A stretch of 28,286 bases of DNA. Origin: Priapulus caudatus (Eukaryota; Priapulida; Priapulimorpha; Priapulimorphida; Priapulidae). Positions 1 to 10,600 of the stretch are shown here, piece after piece. Made by a program: the position numbers and the translations under genes. A model generated the notes under the pieces. The model did no database searches and was not told the DNA's origin. It was given only the letters and a program-made list of their open reading frames with translations. The DNA is taken from assembly GCF_000485595.1 (NCBI RefSeq), contig NW_014577243.1, forward strand, positions 182,022 to 210,307, written 5' to 3'. Within the stretch, counting starts at the first letter, position 1; every line of letters begins with the position of its first letter.

Positions 1-138
<138 letters not shown>

Positions 139-2580
139 TACTCGGAGCTATATATTGCCGTCGCGACGCATAGTTACCAGGGTCGAACACGCCTAGGTCT
201 TCCTGTCGTATGTCGGTGGGAACGAAACCACAGATGTCGTTACGAGCTACCTGGGGTTGACGACAGAGCCCGTCGAGCTTGCCGAGCGGTGTCCATATCG
301 TATTCTCGGGGCATTGCCTATAGAAAGACGAAATTTACGTGTGGCCACGTGCATGACAGAGATGTGGTGAGTAAGAGCGTCACCGCGTACACACGTCGGC
401 GTGCCGTCATAACATCGCATTTGTAAAATGAGTCGGTGTCCCTGGTAACACTCTCGCTTGTGTGGTGTGTATGCAAGCAACTAAGTATGTAGTAAATCAA
501 CAGGGTCCAGCTTGTCCCGACAAGTTGTTACACGTGAATCTTCTATCGGTAAGACACAGTCATAGACCCGGCCGTCTGGTCTAAGATACTACAATTATAT
601 AATAACTACAAAATAAGTTGCATCGTCGCTTACTTGAGTATGGGCCAGCCGTTGTCGCACTGGTAGTAGCTTTGACAGTTGGTCGGGTCAGCGACATATG
701 TGGCGCTGTCAAAGCGATAGTCGCACGTGTCCGCGATATTTGTCGGTATTCCAAATCGTTTCTTTATCGACTTAGCCGAGACTATGTGGGATCAGAATGG
801 AATGCGTAGTTTGTAGCACAAATACTTCTGCGAGAACTCGTCAGATCGAATTAAATCGCAGAAATCATAAACTTATTGGTCTTGCGAATCACACAATGTC
901 ACTCGTTGTATCACTATAATGGGGCTCTGATCCGGATAATAACATCACGTGACTGTAATACATCATGATTTCGGCGCTGCTTCAACATATTCAAATATAA
1001 ACATAATATCCAACGGTAGTAACATAATGCGATATGCGACACGTTTTGATTACGTATTGATTATACTAGGTTCATTTACAGCTCAATCGAAAAGATTTCG
1101 AGTGGAAAAATCAAATAAAAAGTACATATGTTAAAAACACTGCCGCCAAAAACTTTAAAACTTTGTCTCTAACTTCCTATATGTTTCGGTAACGAAATAC
1201 ACGTACTATTGCCAATTAACATAATTCGCTTACCGGTATAACTGCTAATTAGCAATGCAAGAACTACCGCACATAAACAGCGCTTACCACCTGCTACCAA
1301 GAACAATACGACGATCCACCTCATGCCGTCTAACGTGTTCTTCACCCCGAATGCTTGATACGACGACGAGAGTGGCTGACGGAGCAGCTAGCGCGGCTGT
1401 GTCGAATCGGTATACTGTGCATCTGCTGAGGAGATATGTCACCCGTATATAGGCAGGACAAAGCACTGCCGGCCTGATGCGCACGTGCGCGCCCTGTTCT
1501 TGTTAGCGCAATTCACAATATGTCCATTCATTTGATATACGTCGATCTTCGTCGTTAGTCTGAATAGCGGCGGCGCATCAATCAATTGGCCTATTTTCTT
1601 CCATGCATAGCAATGGATGGCATTCCCCTGCTAAGTAATTGGTTTTCGTTTGCAAAAACCAACTTGTCAAGCCTAAACACGCAATATAGGTGAAAAGATC
1701 GACGCGAACTATGTGATTATTCATGCGTTCATGACCAGTTGAATCTATGTTGATGAAAAAGCGACGAACGTCTGACACAGTAAACTTAGACCGCGACGCC
1801 ATATCTAGAATCTCTTACACTCGGCTATAATTACGAAAACGTCACAATTCATCTTGTCCATTGCTTACTGAGCCTAGTAGTTACTGTATCCATCAGATGG
1901 TTTGTGTTATATCTCCTTTCCTTTTACCCTTCTTACTACCCTTAGCCTTAGATTCATAGTAGATCCATACCGCTCCTACGTAAGGAGACCGAGCTCCGTT
2001 ACACTAGTGCAGCTGCTGCGTGTTGAATAGATGCGCCACAACCCGATCGTTAATCATGTGAGTTAACGCTAGAGGTATGCGGTTTACATCAAATTGACCG
2101 GCAAATTAGGGAGTATAAAGAAGGGACCTACGCATGAAAAGTACACAGAAACACTAATTGTATTTTTATACATTTTATTTTGTACAAATAACACACAAAT
2201 ATACTATTTGCTGGTGCTTGAAATTCTTGACGTAGTCATAAACGTATAAATATTTATTGCCTGCTGCTAATGAAAATTTCCTGCTATGTCGTACTGCCAC
2301 CTAGCCTAAACACTTTCTCGCCCCGTTGGCCACCACGATCAAAAGATGCCGCGAAAGAGGGCTTGAACTAGTTAGTGATCGATGACAATATATAATGTCT
2401 GATTAAAACATAATTATAGTACAAAACATTCTGAATGTGATAGAAAAGTTATAACTAATATAAACATATTCTGGTTAATTTTTGTTGTTGTACAGTGGAT
2501 CTAATGGCAACGTAAATTAATACGTCATGGAATTCCCAATGAAAGCCAGAATACACATAGATTAGTTATACCCGCTGTAA
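139..2580. other. Unique AT-rich stretch, no gene recognised
   Basis: Open frames here are at most about 77 codons and resemble no protein I know. Two weak splice-like signals stand out: a GTGAGTAAG donor-like string near 366, and a long pyrimidine tract ending in CTTAG at 1945. The latter is followed by a 27-codon open frame to a TAG at 2028-2030. Neither has a convincing partner. Intergenic or intronic sequence is the best description. Confidence 0.5.
669..715. repeat. Perfect 10-bp hairpin with 27-nt loop
   Basis: GCTTTGACAG at 669-678 is exactly complementary to CTGTCAAAGC at 706-715. A GTCGCAC heptamer lies on both sides (near 654 and 719), which could be a remnant duplication of a small foldback insertion, but the match is short and may be chance. 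Confidence 0.5.
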
Positions 2581-2666
2581 CGTTTGCGTGTTTTCTATTG
2601 CGTATATAGTTGTGTTTTGTAACGTGCGTATTGTCTGTGTGCTTGGTTGCTTACGTGCATTTGTGC

Positions 2667-2912
<246 letters not shown>

Positions 2913-3573
2913 CTGCTGCGTGTTATGTGCTGTAGGCCTACTGTGTTTTCGTTTGAATAGCAAGGAAAACTAATTTGGGCCGCCGTTTGTATGTCAAGTA
3001 AAAGTATAGCCTGCAGCAATGTGACAAATATAAGCAACGTACTCAAATCACTGCCATTCTACGCACGCACACTCACTGACCATCATCATAAGTAACACGA
3101 AGTCTAGGCAGTGATACGGACTTCGCAACTACGAAACGGAAGGTTTCCACGTATTGCGGGATGGCTTATGGTAAATATTCGTTTTAAATTTGCAATAAAT
3201 GAACTGCTTTTCGGACTACCGTGTTGGCTTTATGTGAAAGTTAATTACAGTATCGCGTGTGCTCAATTGTGTCATGATACAGTTTGTCTTCGCCGTGGGC
3301 TTGAACTTGCGGTTCTTATATCGATGGATAGATATATAGTTCCCGAGTGTAACATGAATGCAACTTAAAAAGTTATATTACATTGCTATCTCAAAGCTAG
3401 CGTTCGCCGTTTTATTGTGTGTTTATTCAGTTGAACAATGCATAGTAAGTTACGCCTATAGATAACTCGTACACACGTACGAGAACGTAACGTGTCTGTT
3501 GACTAAATTGTGGCGATATCATGATAATTTTTTTCTCAAATGTACAAACGAACAAATTTCTTTTCCGTCATAG
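2913..3573. other. Unique AT-rich stretch, no gene recognised
   Basis: An 85-codon open frame at 3111-3368 (+) has no recognisable motif and no good splice boundaries. A short CTCGTAC/GTACGAG palindrome lies near 3467-3484. The last bases form the pyrimidine tract of the acceptor used for the candidate exon that follows. Confidence 0.5.
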
Positions 3574-3841
3574 CTGGTGAGGCAGAAGCAAACCACGAGC
3601 AATCCGAGTTCCGAATCACGGCAATTCGCGAGTCAGTTCTGGGTTGCGTCGGCCCAGGAGACGATATCGGCGGCCTTTTTGCATTTGTAACGGTTCCATC
3701 TCTGCCCACTAGTGGCGCTGGCGATGGCGACAGTGACGACTGGTTTCGGTCAGTGATATGGAGGCACATAGTCGACATCGTAAGAAACGGATTGTTACTT
3801 GCAACGGACCGGCTTATCGACCTGATAGCAGAGTTAGCTAG
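3574..3841 (+). CDS. Candidate internal coding exon, unknown protein
   Basis: This 268-bp segment lies between a good acceptor (pyrimidine-rich TTTCTTTTCCGTCATAG ending at 3573) and a GTAACC donor at 3842. One frame is open throughout, giving 88 full codons plus two partial ones, and its first in-frame stop (TAA) is created by the donor intron bases themselves. The frame is rich in RNY-type codons. The peptide has an acidic Gly/Asp/Ser stretch (GAGDGDSDDW) followed by an amphipathic segment beginning DWFRSVIWRHIVDIVRNG and rich in Leu, Ile and Asp, which could be a helix. I do not recognise a family. The opposite strand is also open but has no matching splice sites. Missing neighbouring exons in the window are the main weakness; a chance open frame remains possible. 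Confidence 0.35.
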
Positions 3842-3998
3842 GTAACCCGGCAAGTGGATCACGCTCGCTCTCATCATTCTGCGGTTCTACAAAAGCTCGC
3901 GATTGTGCAGTGCACAAAGGATGTGCAAAAGTAGGACTGCGTGAACGGTTGAATAGCCTCCGGCGTGGTGGGAAATGATGCGCCTGACAAGACAATGA

Positions 3999-4078
3999 AT
4001 ATATATGTATATATGGATATATATATATATATTGTGTGTGCACACACACACACACACACACGACACGCACGCACGCAC

Positions 4079-4135
<57 letters not shown>

Positions 4136-4176
4136 GTGTGTGTGTCTGCGTGCGTGCGTGCGTGTGTGCGCGCGCT
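3999..4176. repeat. Compound (AT)n-(CA)n-(GT)n-(TGCG)n microsatellite
   Basis: AT repeats (about 3999-4032) pass into CA repeats (4039-4061 and 4081-4131), then into GT (4132-4145) and TGCG units. The CA-to-GT switch at 4131/4132 makes a large inverted repeat able to extrude as a cruciform. Short reading frames of Cys-Val, Thr-His or Tyr-Ile repeats across it are artefacts. Confidence 0.96.
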
Positions 4177-4930
4177 AAATAGCTATTTGTCCCTTCGTTC
4201 TAATCTAATGAGCTATGGTTTTCTTGTTTGTACTTCTCATGATACTAAGTAGCCAAAAAACTTTTATAAACATCTTTTTCCTTCCTTCTTCGATGACAAT
4301 TTAGCTTTTTTTGTAAATGTATAAATATAAATGTGTATTGGGGCCGAATCTAAATGGGTATCTTCGCCATTCCGATATTCGTTTCTTATATTCATCATTA
4401 ATCGTTTGCATTTATAGTCTCCTGTTTGTATTATTCATGCAGCTATCTGAATGTTTACGTGCTGCTACCTATTTATAAGAACCAGAAAATAAACATAATC
4501 TATTGGATCATCGTCTATAAATTATCTCGTGTTCCTCAATCGTAATTTTATAATTCTGGTATTGTATATATAGTAAGTCCTACAATGGTTTTATTTAAAA
4601 GGCGGTGCCTCGCTCTCTTTTCGCTCTTTTTCTTTCTCCCTCGCCATTTCTATAATCTCCTCTTCTATTAATCTTTCAGCGTATAGGCAAAGTTTTTAAT
4701 AACCGTCATGTGCTTTTACGTTGAGTGTGACTGTAGGTGGGATTGCATGCGCTGATAGACGCGTGACTGTAGTAGCACTTCCGTCGCGAGAGAGTCCAGA
4801 CCCTATGTGCATGGCAGGCTTGTGGCGCAGCTTGCTATTAAAACCCAACGACTTCGTTACGATGCTCTCTAATGGACTGCATAAAGGTGGCACAAGTCGG
4901 TGGCGTGTTTGTTTTTGATTATCGGAATTG
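4177..4930. other. AT-rich stretch with a long pyrimidine tract
   Basis: No gene recognised. A strongly pyrimidine-rich tract at about 4605-4679 ends in ATTAATCTTTCAG and looks like a U2-type 3' splice site. All three downstream frames close within about 15 codons, so no exon is called. Confidence 0.45.
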
Positions 4931-5202
4931 AGAAAATGCAGCCGCGCCGCTTTTGTACGTGTGTCGCGCTCGCGGAAAGCGTATTGAAATGCATGCGCAC
5001 CGCCAGCGTCGGCGAGCGGGGGACTGCGGCCCGCCGAAAGGCAAACCAGCTTCCCCCAGATTTATGTGTTGACACACGCGCGGCGTGTTTGCCTATGCAG
5101 ATCTATGCCGTCGCGGGCCGGCCGCGAGAAGCAGCGATGGACGCCGCGTTGTTTTCTCGCACGGCGGCGCTTGACGCGCTCTGAGCGGGGTGCTGGGCAG
5201 CA

Positions 5203-5236
<34 letters not shown>

Positions 5237-5300
5237 CTGACTCTCACCGCCTCCGCGGCCTGGGCACCCGCTGCGCGCGTAATGCAGTGGCACGATGCGT
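4931..5300. promoter_or_regulatory. CpG-rich GC-rich block, possible CpG island
   Basis: This block is visibly richer in G+C and CpG than its surroundings, with runs such as CGCCAGCGTCGGCGAGCGGG and GCGGGCCGGCCGCGAG. It includes the CAG tract described separately. Frames crossing it (for example 112 codons from 5066) contain a polyalanine run driven only by the CAG repeat and show no domain. It could be a promoter or 5' UTR; no TATA box or clear start supports this. Confidence 0.3.
5205..5234. repeat. (CAG)10 trinucleotide tract
   Basis: Ten uninterrupted CAG units. Depending on frame and strand it would encode Gln, Ala, Ser, Leu or Cys runs, but no frame around it is convincingly coding. 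Confidence 0.95.
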
Positions 5301-5553
5301 ATGGGGCACAAGCTCGATCGTGTGTGTATGTTAATGTCTGTTTTCGTGTTATGGAGATTTTAAAATGCGCGCGCGCGTCTTGGTTTGAGGTCTGGCGAGA
5401 GTGAACGGCGGGTGAGAGTGTGGGCCTATTTTGATTCGCGTGATTATCCTAATGGAGTCCGAACAGTTGGCTAATGCTTGCGATTGCGTATCGCCGGTAG
5501 CTCTTGTTTGTTTATGTATGCAAAACGGATTTGTGCTGCTTGTTAGTTTTCTC

Positions 5554-5598
5554 ATCGTCGGGCTTTCATGATTCTTGCCGGGGACTTAGCCCGACGAT
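5554..5598. repeat. Perfect 11-bp inverted repeat
   Basis: ATCGTCGGGCT at 5554-5564 pairs perfectly with AGCCCGACGAT at 5588-5598 around a 23-nt loop. It may be a small foldback insertion or an RNA hairpin; no target-site duplication is obvious. Confidence 0.7.
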
Positions 5599-5599
5599 T

Positions 5600-7215
5600 G
5601 TACCAAGAAGTGCCCTCTGTGAGGCAGGCTCTGTTTTACCAGTGGATTAGAGCACGACTCTACAAAGCCTTTCATTTACACTCGTAGGCTTTAGTCGGCC
5701 GCTGGACTGCGGTATAGGTTTAACTTAAGTAGCGAAAGCTTGCAGACATGTAACGCTTCGATGAGAGGTGTTCTATGGCTTTGTTTGCCAACGATTAGGA
5801 AGAAATTACGCCGTTACCATAGCTATGTTTGAGCAGTAGGTTTTAATGACTCGTAGGTATATTGTGCGCATCTCACTACAAAATGTAATACCACCAATGA
5901 ATTCTGACGGATTTCTCATCATTTCGACGTAGTTGATGGTGAAATGCGTATAGATCGACCGCATCGTATGTGTCGGTGTTTTAGGTCAGAAACAGCATTC
6001 ATACGAGCATTAGTGGCCAGCGCTATGGCCCGTCCAGTGCGACTAGTTTCCTGGGGCGAATACCGATAGTTCGGATGCGCGATGGAAAGCACGAAGACGT
6101 GCACAAACGTCGATTTCGGTGCTGCACTTCTCTGTTTGCTTGTCTTTGCCGGCTAGCTCTATTTTCTCTTCCCGCGTGCAAAGCGAAGATGTGAGAGCTT
6201 GGCTGATAATGGCAGCGAGTGGCCGCTCGCTGAATTGTGGTCATCGTTTGCGTTACTGATTCAACCTTCCTGTCATTTTAAAACAAAACACGCCAATTGG
6301 TTCGCACTGTTGATGTTGCGTATCATTTCCCCGTTTGTTGGCATTCCTCTGGTCACTTTCAACAAAAGCTTTGTTTGGCGGGGCCGGCTTTTCAGTGCAC
6401 TTGATGTCCTGCCTATAAAAACAAAGCGCTAAGATAAAAGGAAGGCAGGGGGCTGCTGTGCTGAAGAGGTCAGTCACCAAAAAAAAGATGTGCCTCGCAC
6501 GTGGAGCTTTAAGCCCTACGATAACTTCTGTCTTTGTCCATTTTTCAGGCGCATACTTTTAACTACTTCAGACAATCGAGGGAGACTTGTGTGAATGATA
6601 ACTGACCTGTAATCTCATGATGAACGCATATTTGTGTCCTGTAAATAGCAGGGCTGATTTTTATAGCTTTTTTTTCATTTCGGAGAGGATGCTTAATTGT
6701 GTTAGTGTCAGTTAATGTAAATTTAGCCTACTTATGGGGCCAACGTTATCTGCATGATGCTTATAATGCCATGTTAAGCTTAGTTCTCTTGTCATGGCAG
6801 AGTCTTTGCTGCATCAATTATCAATTATAAAAAATATTATGAAGTATTTTTCCGACTGGTTTTTAAGAAATTTGTAATTAAATAAAATAATTCGTATTTT
6901 ATCACTTTATATGAGCTGGACTGCTTGAGCACCGGCTTATGTCATTATATGTGATATATTATTGTGTTATTATTAGGGGTATATTCACTATATTGCAAAA
7001 AACGTCATTTTTATGTTGAAACAAATGAAGTAGGCCATATTGGCATTCCTTATAATTCGCCGTGTGCATATGTCATCACTTGCCGAAGCTGGAAGTGAAA
7101 CTTGGCGTTCTGTGTGAAAATGGAGTGTCATATACAGGATCTCTGGTCACAGAGCATACCTAGCTCAGATGATATTTATCACATTACCTGATTGATGTAT
7201 AGACACAGAAGTTAG
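5600..7215. other. Unique stretch, no gene recognised
   Basis: A weak promoter-like grouping lies at 6280-6480: a CCAAT-type element (GCCAATTGG near 6290), CCTATAAAAACAAA at about 6411 and a TCAGT initiator-like string near 6470, but the spacing of the last two is too long for a standard core promoter. A good acceptor-like string (GTCTTTGTCCATTTTTCAG) ends at about 6549, with 18 open codons after it. The part from about 6600 to 7000 is very AT-rich. I see no supported gene. Confidence 0.4.
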
Positions 7216-7218
7216 CTA

Positions 7219-7274
7219 GCACACACACACACGCACACGCACACGCGCACGCACACACGCACACACACACACAT
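7219..7274. repeat. (CA)n/(CG) microsatellite
   Basis: A short CA repeat with frequent CG substitutions (CACACGCACACG pattern), a smaller relative of the larger arrays in the window. Confidence 0.95.
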
Positions 7275-8483
7275 GGTGACGGCTCTGTTGTCTGTAGGAA
7301 ATATAGACTCATCGGTATTCAGCGATACATAATGGTTTGGACAACGTTATCTGACTGTACATTTTTATCCGACATATAATTAATGAGCTAGGTTGCCTAT
7401 AGATTTGATTTGTTTATTGATTCAACGCATGCTTGCATTGCGTTGAAACGAGTATATTCATTCATACTGAGTTTCCTCTGGTAATATCTCGTAAAGGAAA
7501 TGTCTCTTGTTCGCAGATGAAAATTCCCAGAGATTAGTCATATGCATTAGCTATATCTCGCGTTTAATGTGTACTAGTGCACACCGCTGCCTATAAAGAA
7601 TTGTCGCTGGACGGGACACGTTGTGGCGAGAGCCTGATAAAGCAGTGCGGCTTAGGGTCAGCTACCATGCGGTCAGCGAGTCAGGCGCTGCGCATTCGAC
7701 CGAGCCGAGCCCACGTGAATCACCCCGGCATCTACCCATCTAGCTCCCACTCTCAGCTATTAATGTAGCTCGAGTCTGTAACGAGCTCTAAATATGTTGC
7801 TTCGTAACCACTATTAATGTGGTAAATTGGTGGAATGGATGCGAAATATGAATAGGAACTTGCGCACCGAACAGTGTATTCAACACGTTATTTACACTAT
7901 GATCTTTTTCGTTGGGGCGTCTGTGGGTATGATCGCCTGCACGTATAATCTTGGCCCACACCAACCCAAAATGTGCATTATATACATCATATAACACATA
8001 TTGTAAAATCATTTTCCGCATAGTGTGTGCATCACCACGTGGTGCTGTATAGAGTACGTGTATATAACAGAGATTCTGCTCGTAGAGTGCATTCGCACAG
8101 GAATGTGTAGAGGTTCGTATGTCTGTATACCACGTGAAAACTATTCCTACGTACTATTCGCAAGAGTAGTCAATAATTTACAACAAAGGATTATGTGCAT
8201 GAATTTGATGCACATCGTCCGATGTTTCCGTTTGACTGCACACGTTATCTGCCGTGTGACGCAGTGTGCGTTTCAGCTGTTATATACTGACGTTGATAGG
8301 CATTTTCGTTTCTAGCTAGTATATAGTATGGGATATTCCCAGCTTGCCTACAGTTTTGTTATTCCACAATTGTAATATGTGAAATCGCGCACAGCCGACG
8401 GTACAGTCCACGACTCTGATTATCGTACTGATAGTATAATCGTAGTTAATAATTTGTTAGTATGACATTAATTTTTTTTTGCT
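7275..8483. other. Unique AT-rich stretch, no gene recognised
   Basis: Open frames reach 96 codons (8025-8315, +) but look compositionally random, with many Cys, Tyr and Ile residues and no motif. A short ATGTGCAT/ATGCACAT inverted repeat lies near 8193-8216. Nothing else is supported. Confidence 0.45.
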
Positions 8484-8732
8484 GTGTTTGCGCGTTTCGA
8501 GGTCAGGCAAAGCGAGCACCTGCGGTGCTTGCCCAGCTGGGGGGTCCGGGGCATCCCCCTTCGCAATATCTTTGAAAAAATGGAGCAATTTTGTGCATTC
8601 GAAGCTATTCTGAACACGTTGTATGAGACTCTTGAATCTCTTTTTCAAGTTGTCAAAAGGAACAATTCAAATAAACTTCGACAAATTTCTGTGTGGCGGC
8701 TGAGAATTTGAGCGAGGCGTCCCGCCTCGCTC
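8484..8732. mobile_element. Hairpin-ended interspersed repeat remnant (probable)
   Basis: A roughly 250-bp segment unlike its AT-rich flanks, with hairpins at both ends. On the left is AGCGAGCACC/GGTGCTTGC with a 3-nt loop, immediately followed by a G-run/C-run hairpin (GGGGGGTCCGGGGCATCCCCC region). On the right is a perfect 10-bp hairpin, GAGCGAGGCG (8710-8719) with CGCCTCGCTC (8723-8732). The layout of G-rich hairpin, then an A-rich stretch, then a GC hairpin resembles short interspersed repeats seen in several marine invertebrate genomes, but that is from memory and I cannot name the family. The 75-codon frame inside has no known domain. Boundaries are approximate; no target duplication was found. 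Confidence 0.4.
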
Positions 8733-8847
8733 GTGTCTATGCAGGCGAAACACTGGCTATGGGAGTATGGCGCGTGTATTCTTGAAATTAGTCTTAATCA
8801 CGTTGTAAATCTCACCGCTAACCTAGTCGTGTATTTATCCTATGCAG

Positions 8848-8950
8848 GATAGAGTCGGACGAAGTGGTAGAGAACGAGTTAAACAGACGAGGAGTCCAGA
8901 TCAAGGAGGAGAAGAACTGCAGCATACAGTAGTCGGTGGCTTCTCTATAG
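8848..8950 (+). other. Candidate exon between consensus splice sites
   Basis: A 103-bp segment with an acceptor-like TTTATCCTATGCAG ending at 8847 and a strong GTGAGT donor at 8951. One frame (starting GAT) is open throughout and encodes a hydrophilic Arg/Gly/Glu-rich peptide. A second frame gives a charged peptide (ESDEVVENELNRRGVQIKEE) but stops before the donor. No family is recognised. The telomeric-repeat element at 8997 would lie in the following intron, only 46 bp from the donor. It may be part of a long non-coding RNA or UTR. Confidence 0.3.
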
Positions 8951-8996
8951 GTGAGTTCATCCACATTCATTCTATGCTAACATTGATTTCAGTAAC

Positions 8997-9303
8997 GCTG
9001 ATAGGGTCTATGTCCCCCAGGGTACTGCCGGAACGTAGCCTGGGTACGGTCCGTTATACCGGAACGTACCCTGGTACTATATATCTAATATGCCGGACCG
9101 TACCTCACCTACTCCACTAACGAGTCTAGTGATCGCCTACTCCCTAACCCTAACCCTAACTCTAACCCTATAACCCTAACCCTAACCTTAACCCTAATCC
9201 TAACCCTAACCATATCAAATAGTGACCCGGGTACGTTCCGGTATACCGGAGCGTACCCAGGGTACGTTCCGGCAGTACCCTGGGGGACATAGACCCTATG
9301 AGC
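8997..9303. mobile_element. Non-autonomous TIR element carrying telomeric repeats (element A)
   Basis: A 307-bp element with 75-bp terminal inverted repeats, 8997-9071 and 9229-9303, identical at 71 of 75 positions. The ends begin GCTGATAGGGTCTATGTCCC on the left and, read inward from the right, GCTCATAGGGTCTATGTCCC. It is flanked by an exact 9-bp target-site duplication, TTCAGTAAC, at 8988-8996 and 9304-9312. Each arm contains a nested near-palindrome built on GGTACGTTCCGG and its complement around CCGGTATACCGG, and a further GCCGGACCGTACC copy lies inside the left arm. The core holds a degenerate CCCTAA array. There is no coding capacity, so it is a MITE or foldback element that needs a transposase from elsewhere. 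A 9-bp duplication is typical of Mutator-like and also compatible with Merlin-like transposases; the assignment is inference. The high arm identity argues for fairly recent insertion. Confidence 0.93.
9142..9211 (-). repeat. Interstitial telomeric repeat (TTAGGG on minus strand)
   Basis: About 70 bp of CCCTAA units, mostly intact, with single-base variants (CTCTAA, CCTTAA, CCCTAT, TCCTAA). It lies wholly inside element A. The variants suggest age or copying from a subtelomeric, already degenerate source. Confidence 0.95.
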
Positions 9304-9422
9304 TTCAGTAACAGAGCGGTATCGCCTGTCATCTACAGTCCCTTGCACCGATCATCCTATTGGTGGTGAACGACAACTTCAGATTAGTTGCTGTTTCTAC
9401 CTGTGAGCAATAAAGTAGACTT

Positions 9423-9762
9423 GGCGAAAATCTGGTATTTTCGTCGAAAACCGACTCGAGATCACTGTTTACTGTGACTGTCTCTCGCTTTGAGATAACT
9501 TCGGGAAACCTCGCGTGTTTCCGTCAATGATTGACAAATCAAATGAATGACGTCTGTTATTGATTGCCATAGTGATGACCTCCACCTGTGCCCACCTCAC
9601 GCTGGATGTATAGTAAACTTTGTAGTACTGACGTAATGAGTCAACGCTACCATGGCGCTACACAGCGGCGACCGGAAGCAATACACTGGCCACAAAGCGA
9701 GAGACAGTCACAGCAAACAGTGATCTCGAGTCGGTTTTCGGCGAAAATACCAGATTTTCACC
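9423..9762. mobile_element. Non-autonomous element with 67-bp terminal inverted repeats
   Basis: Arms 9426-9492 and 9693-9759 are inverted copies identical at 65 of 67 positions; two more G bases outside each arm may belong to it (GGCGAAAATCTGG and GGTGAAAATCTGG). The interior of about 200 bp has no coding capacity (it reads as ordinary mixed sequence with small hairpins such as GGAAAC/GTTTCC). No convincing target-site duplication was found beside either end, so the true ends may lie further out or the flanks have been lost. The near identity of the arms suggests a young insertion or gene conversion between arms. The superfamily is unknown; the arms are unrelated to those of element A, 120 bp upstream. 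Confidence 0.85.
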
Positions 9763-9980
9763 GCTCATTATCTCAGCGTATGGGCATCGTAGGGACATGC
9801 GGTTTGTTTTATATTAACAAGGTAGGACATCTGATCAATAATACAGCAAAGAATCGTCAAAATAAAACGGACAACGTTTCTTAATTCGACTAATACTGCA
9901 ACATGGTTTCAGCATTTCACCGTTGTACGCTCTCCTTCTTTATACGCTCTTGATATAGTGTAGCCCCGTTATAACGCGAT

Positions 9981-10027
9981 TATATATATATATATACTAT
10001 ATAATATATAGTATATTATCACACATG

Positions 10028-10079
<52 letters not shown>

Positions 10080-10107
10080 GTCACGTGTGTATGTATATAT
10101 ATGATAA
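9981..10107. repeat. (TA)n tract with self-complementary segments
   Basis: Several TA runs, including one of about 20 units around 10029-10067, with a TATACTATAT/ATATAGTATA palindrome near 9992-10016 and TATG variants. It is prone to cruciform extrusion and length change. Confidence 0.93.
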
Positions 10108-10600
10108 GTCAATTGTGTGGCCGATGGTGTGGCGGTTGAACGATACAGGGTTTCGTTTGACTAAAATATGGTTGTATTAAAGTTATTGAGACAATGCCAC
10201 GGAGAACGATGTGTGTGTGTGTGTGTGTGTATGCCACAAGTGACATCGTAGATAACATTGAACGCCATCCGTATAGAGAGCCGCGCGTCGATTCGCTTGC
10301 GGTGATATCAGTAGGCTGCGTGCGTCGTTCTCGCTCTCTCGTCGGGCGACTCAGAAGTGCTCTAACAGTAAGGGTTGTATACCGGAGAAGAATGCATCGT
10401 CTCGGGTACGACTTAATCCGCGGCAACAGTCGGCGGGCCTTCCATACAAAATATTTGCGTGCCTTTTGCAAGCGAGTCGCGAAAGTCGTATTGTCTCAAG
10501 TTGCGAGAGCCGCGTCGTCGGCCAAACAGCGGGGAGTGCAGTCGCAATCATGCCGACTGGCTAAATGGCCACCGCTCAGTGATGTTGTTCCAACAGTGTG
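10108..10600. other. Unique stretch with short (GT)n; no gene recognised
   Basis: A 152-codon open frame (10194-10652, +) covers this stretch. It begins in a 12-unit GT repeat (10209-10231) that gives a Cys-Val run, then continues as an Arg/Ser-rich sequence without known domains. The antisense strand is also open for up to 120 codons, typical of GC-richer random sequence. I do not call it a gene, though an exon within 10250-10650 cannot be excluded. Confidence 0.4.

Noticed and set aside
6411-6475. TATA box plus initiator core promoter
   Set aside because: CCTATAAAAA and the TCAGT string are about 57 bp apart, too far for a standard TATA-initiator pair, and no exon follows convincingly.
9142-9211. 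True chromosome end or fusion point
   Set aside because: The telomeric repeats are internal, bounded by inverted arms and 9-bp target duplications, with unique DNA on both sides; transposition explains them better. The same applies to 12332-12382.
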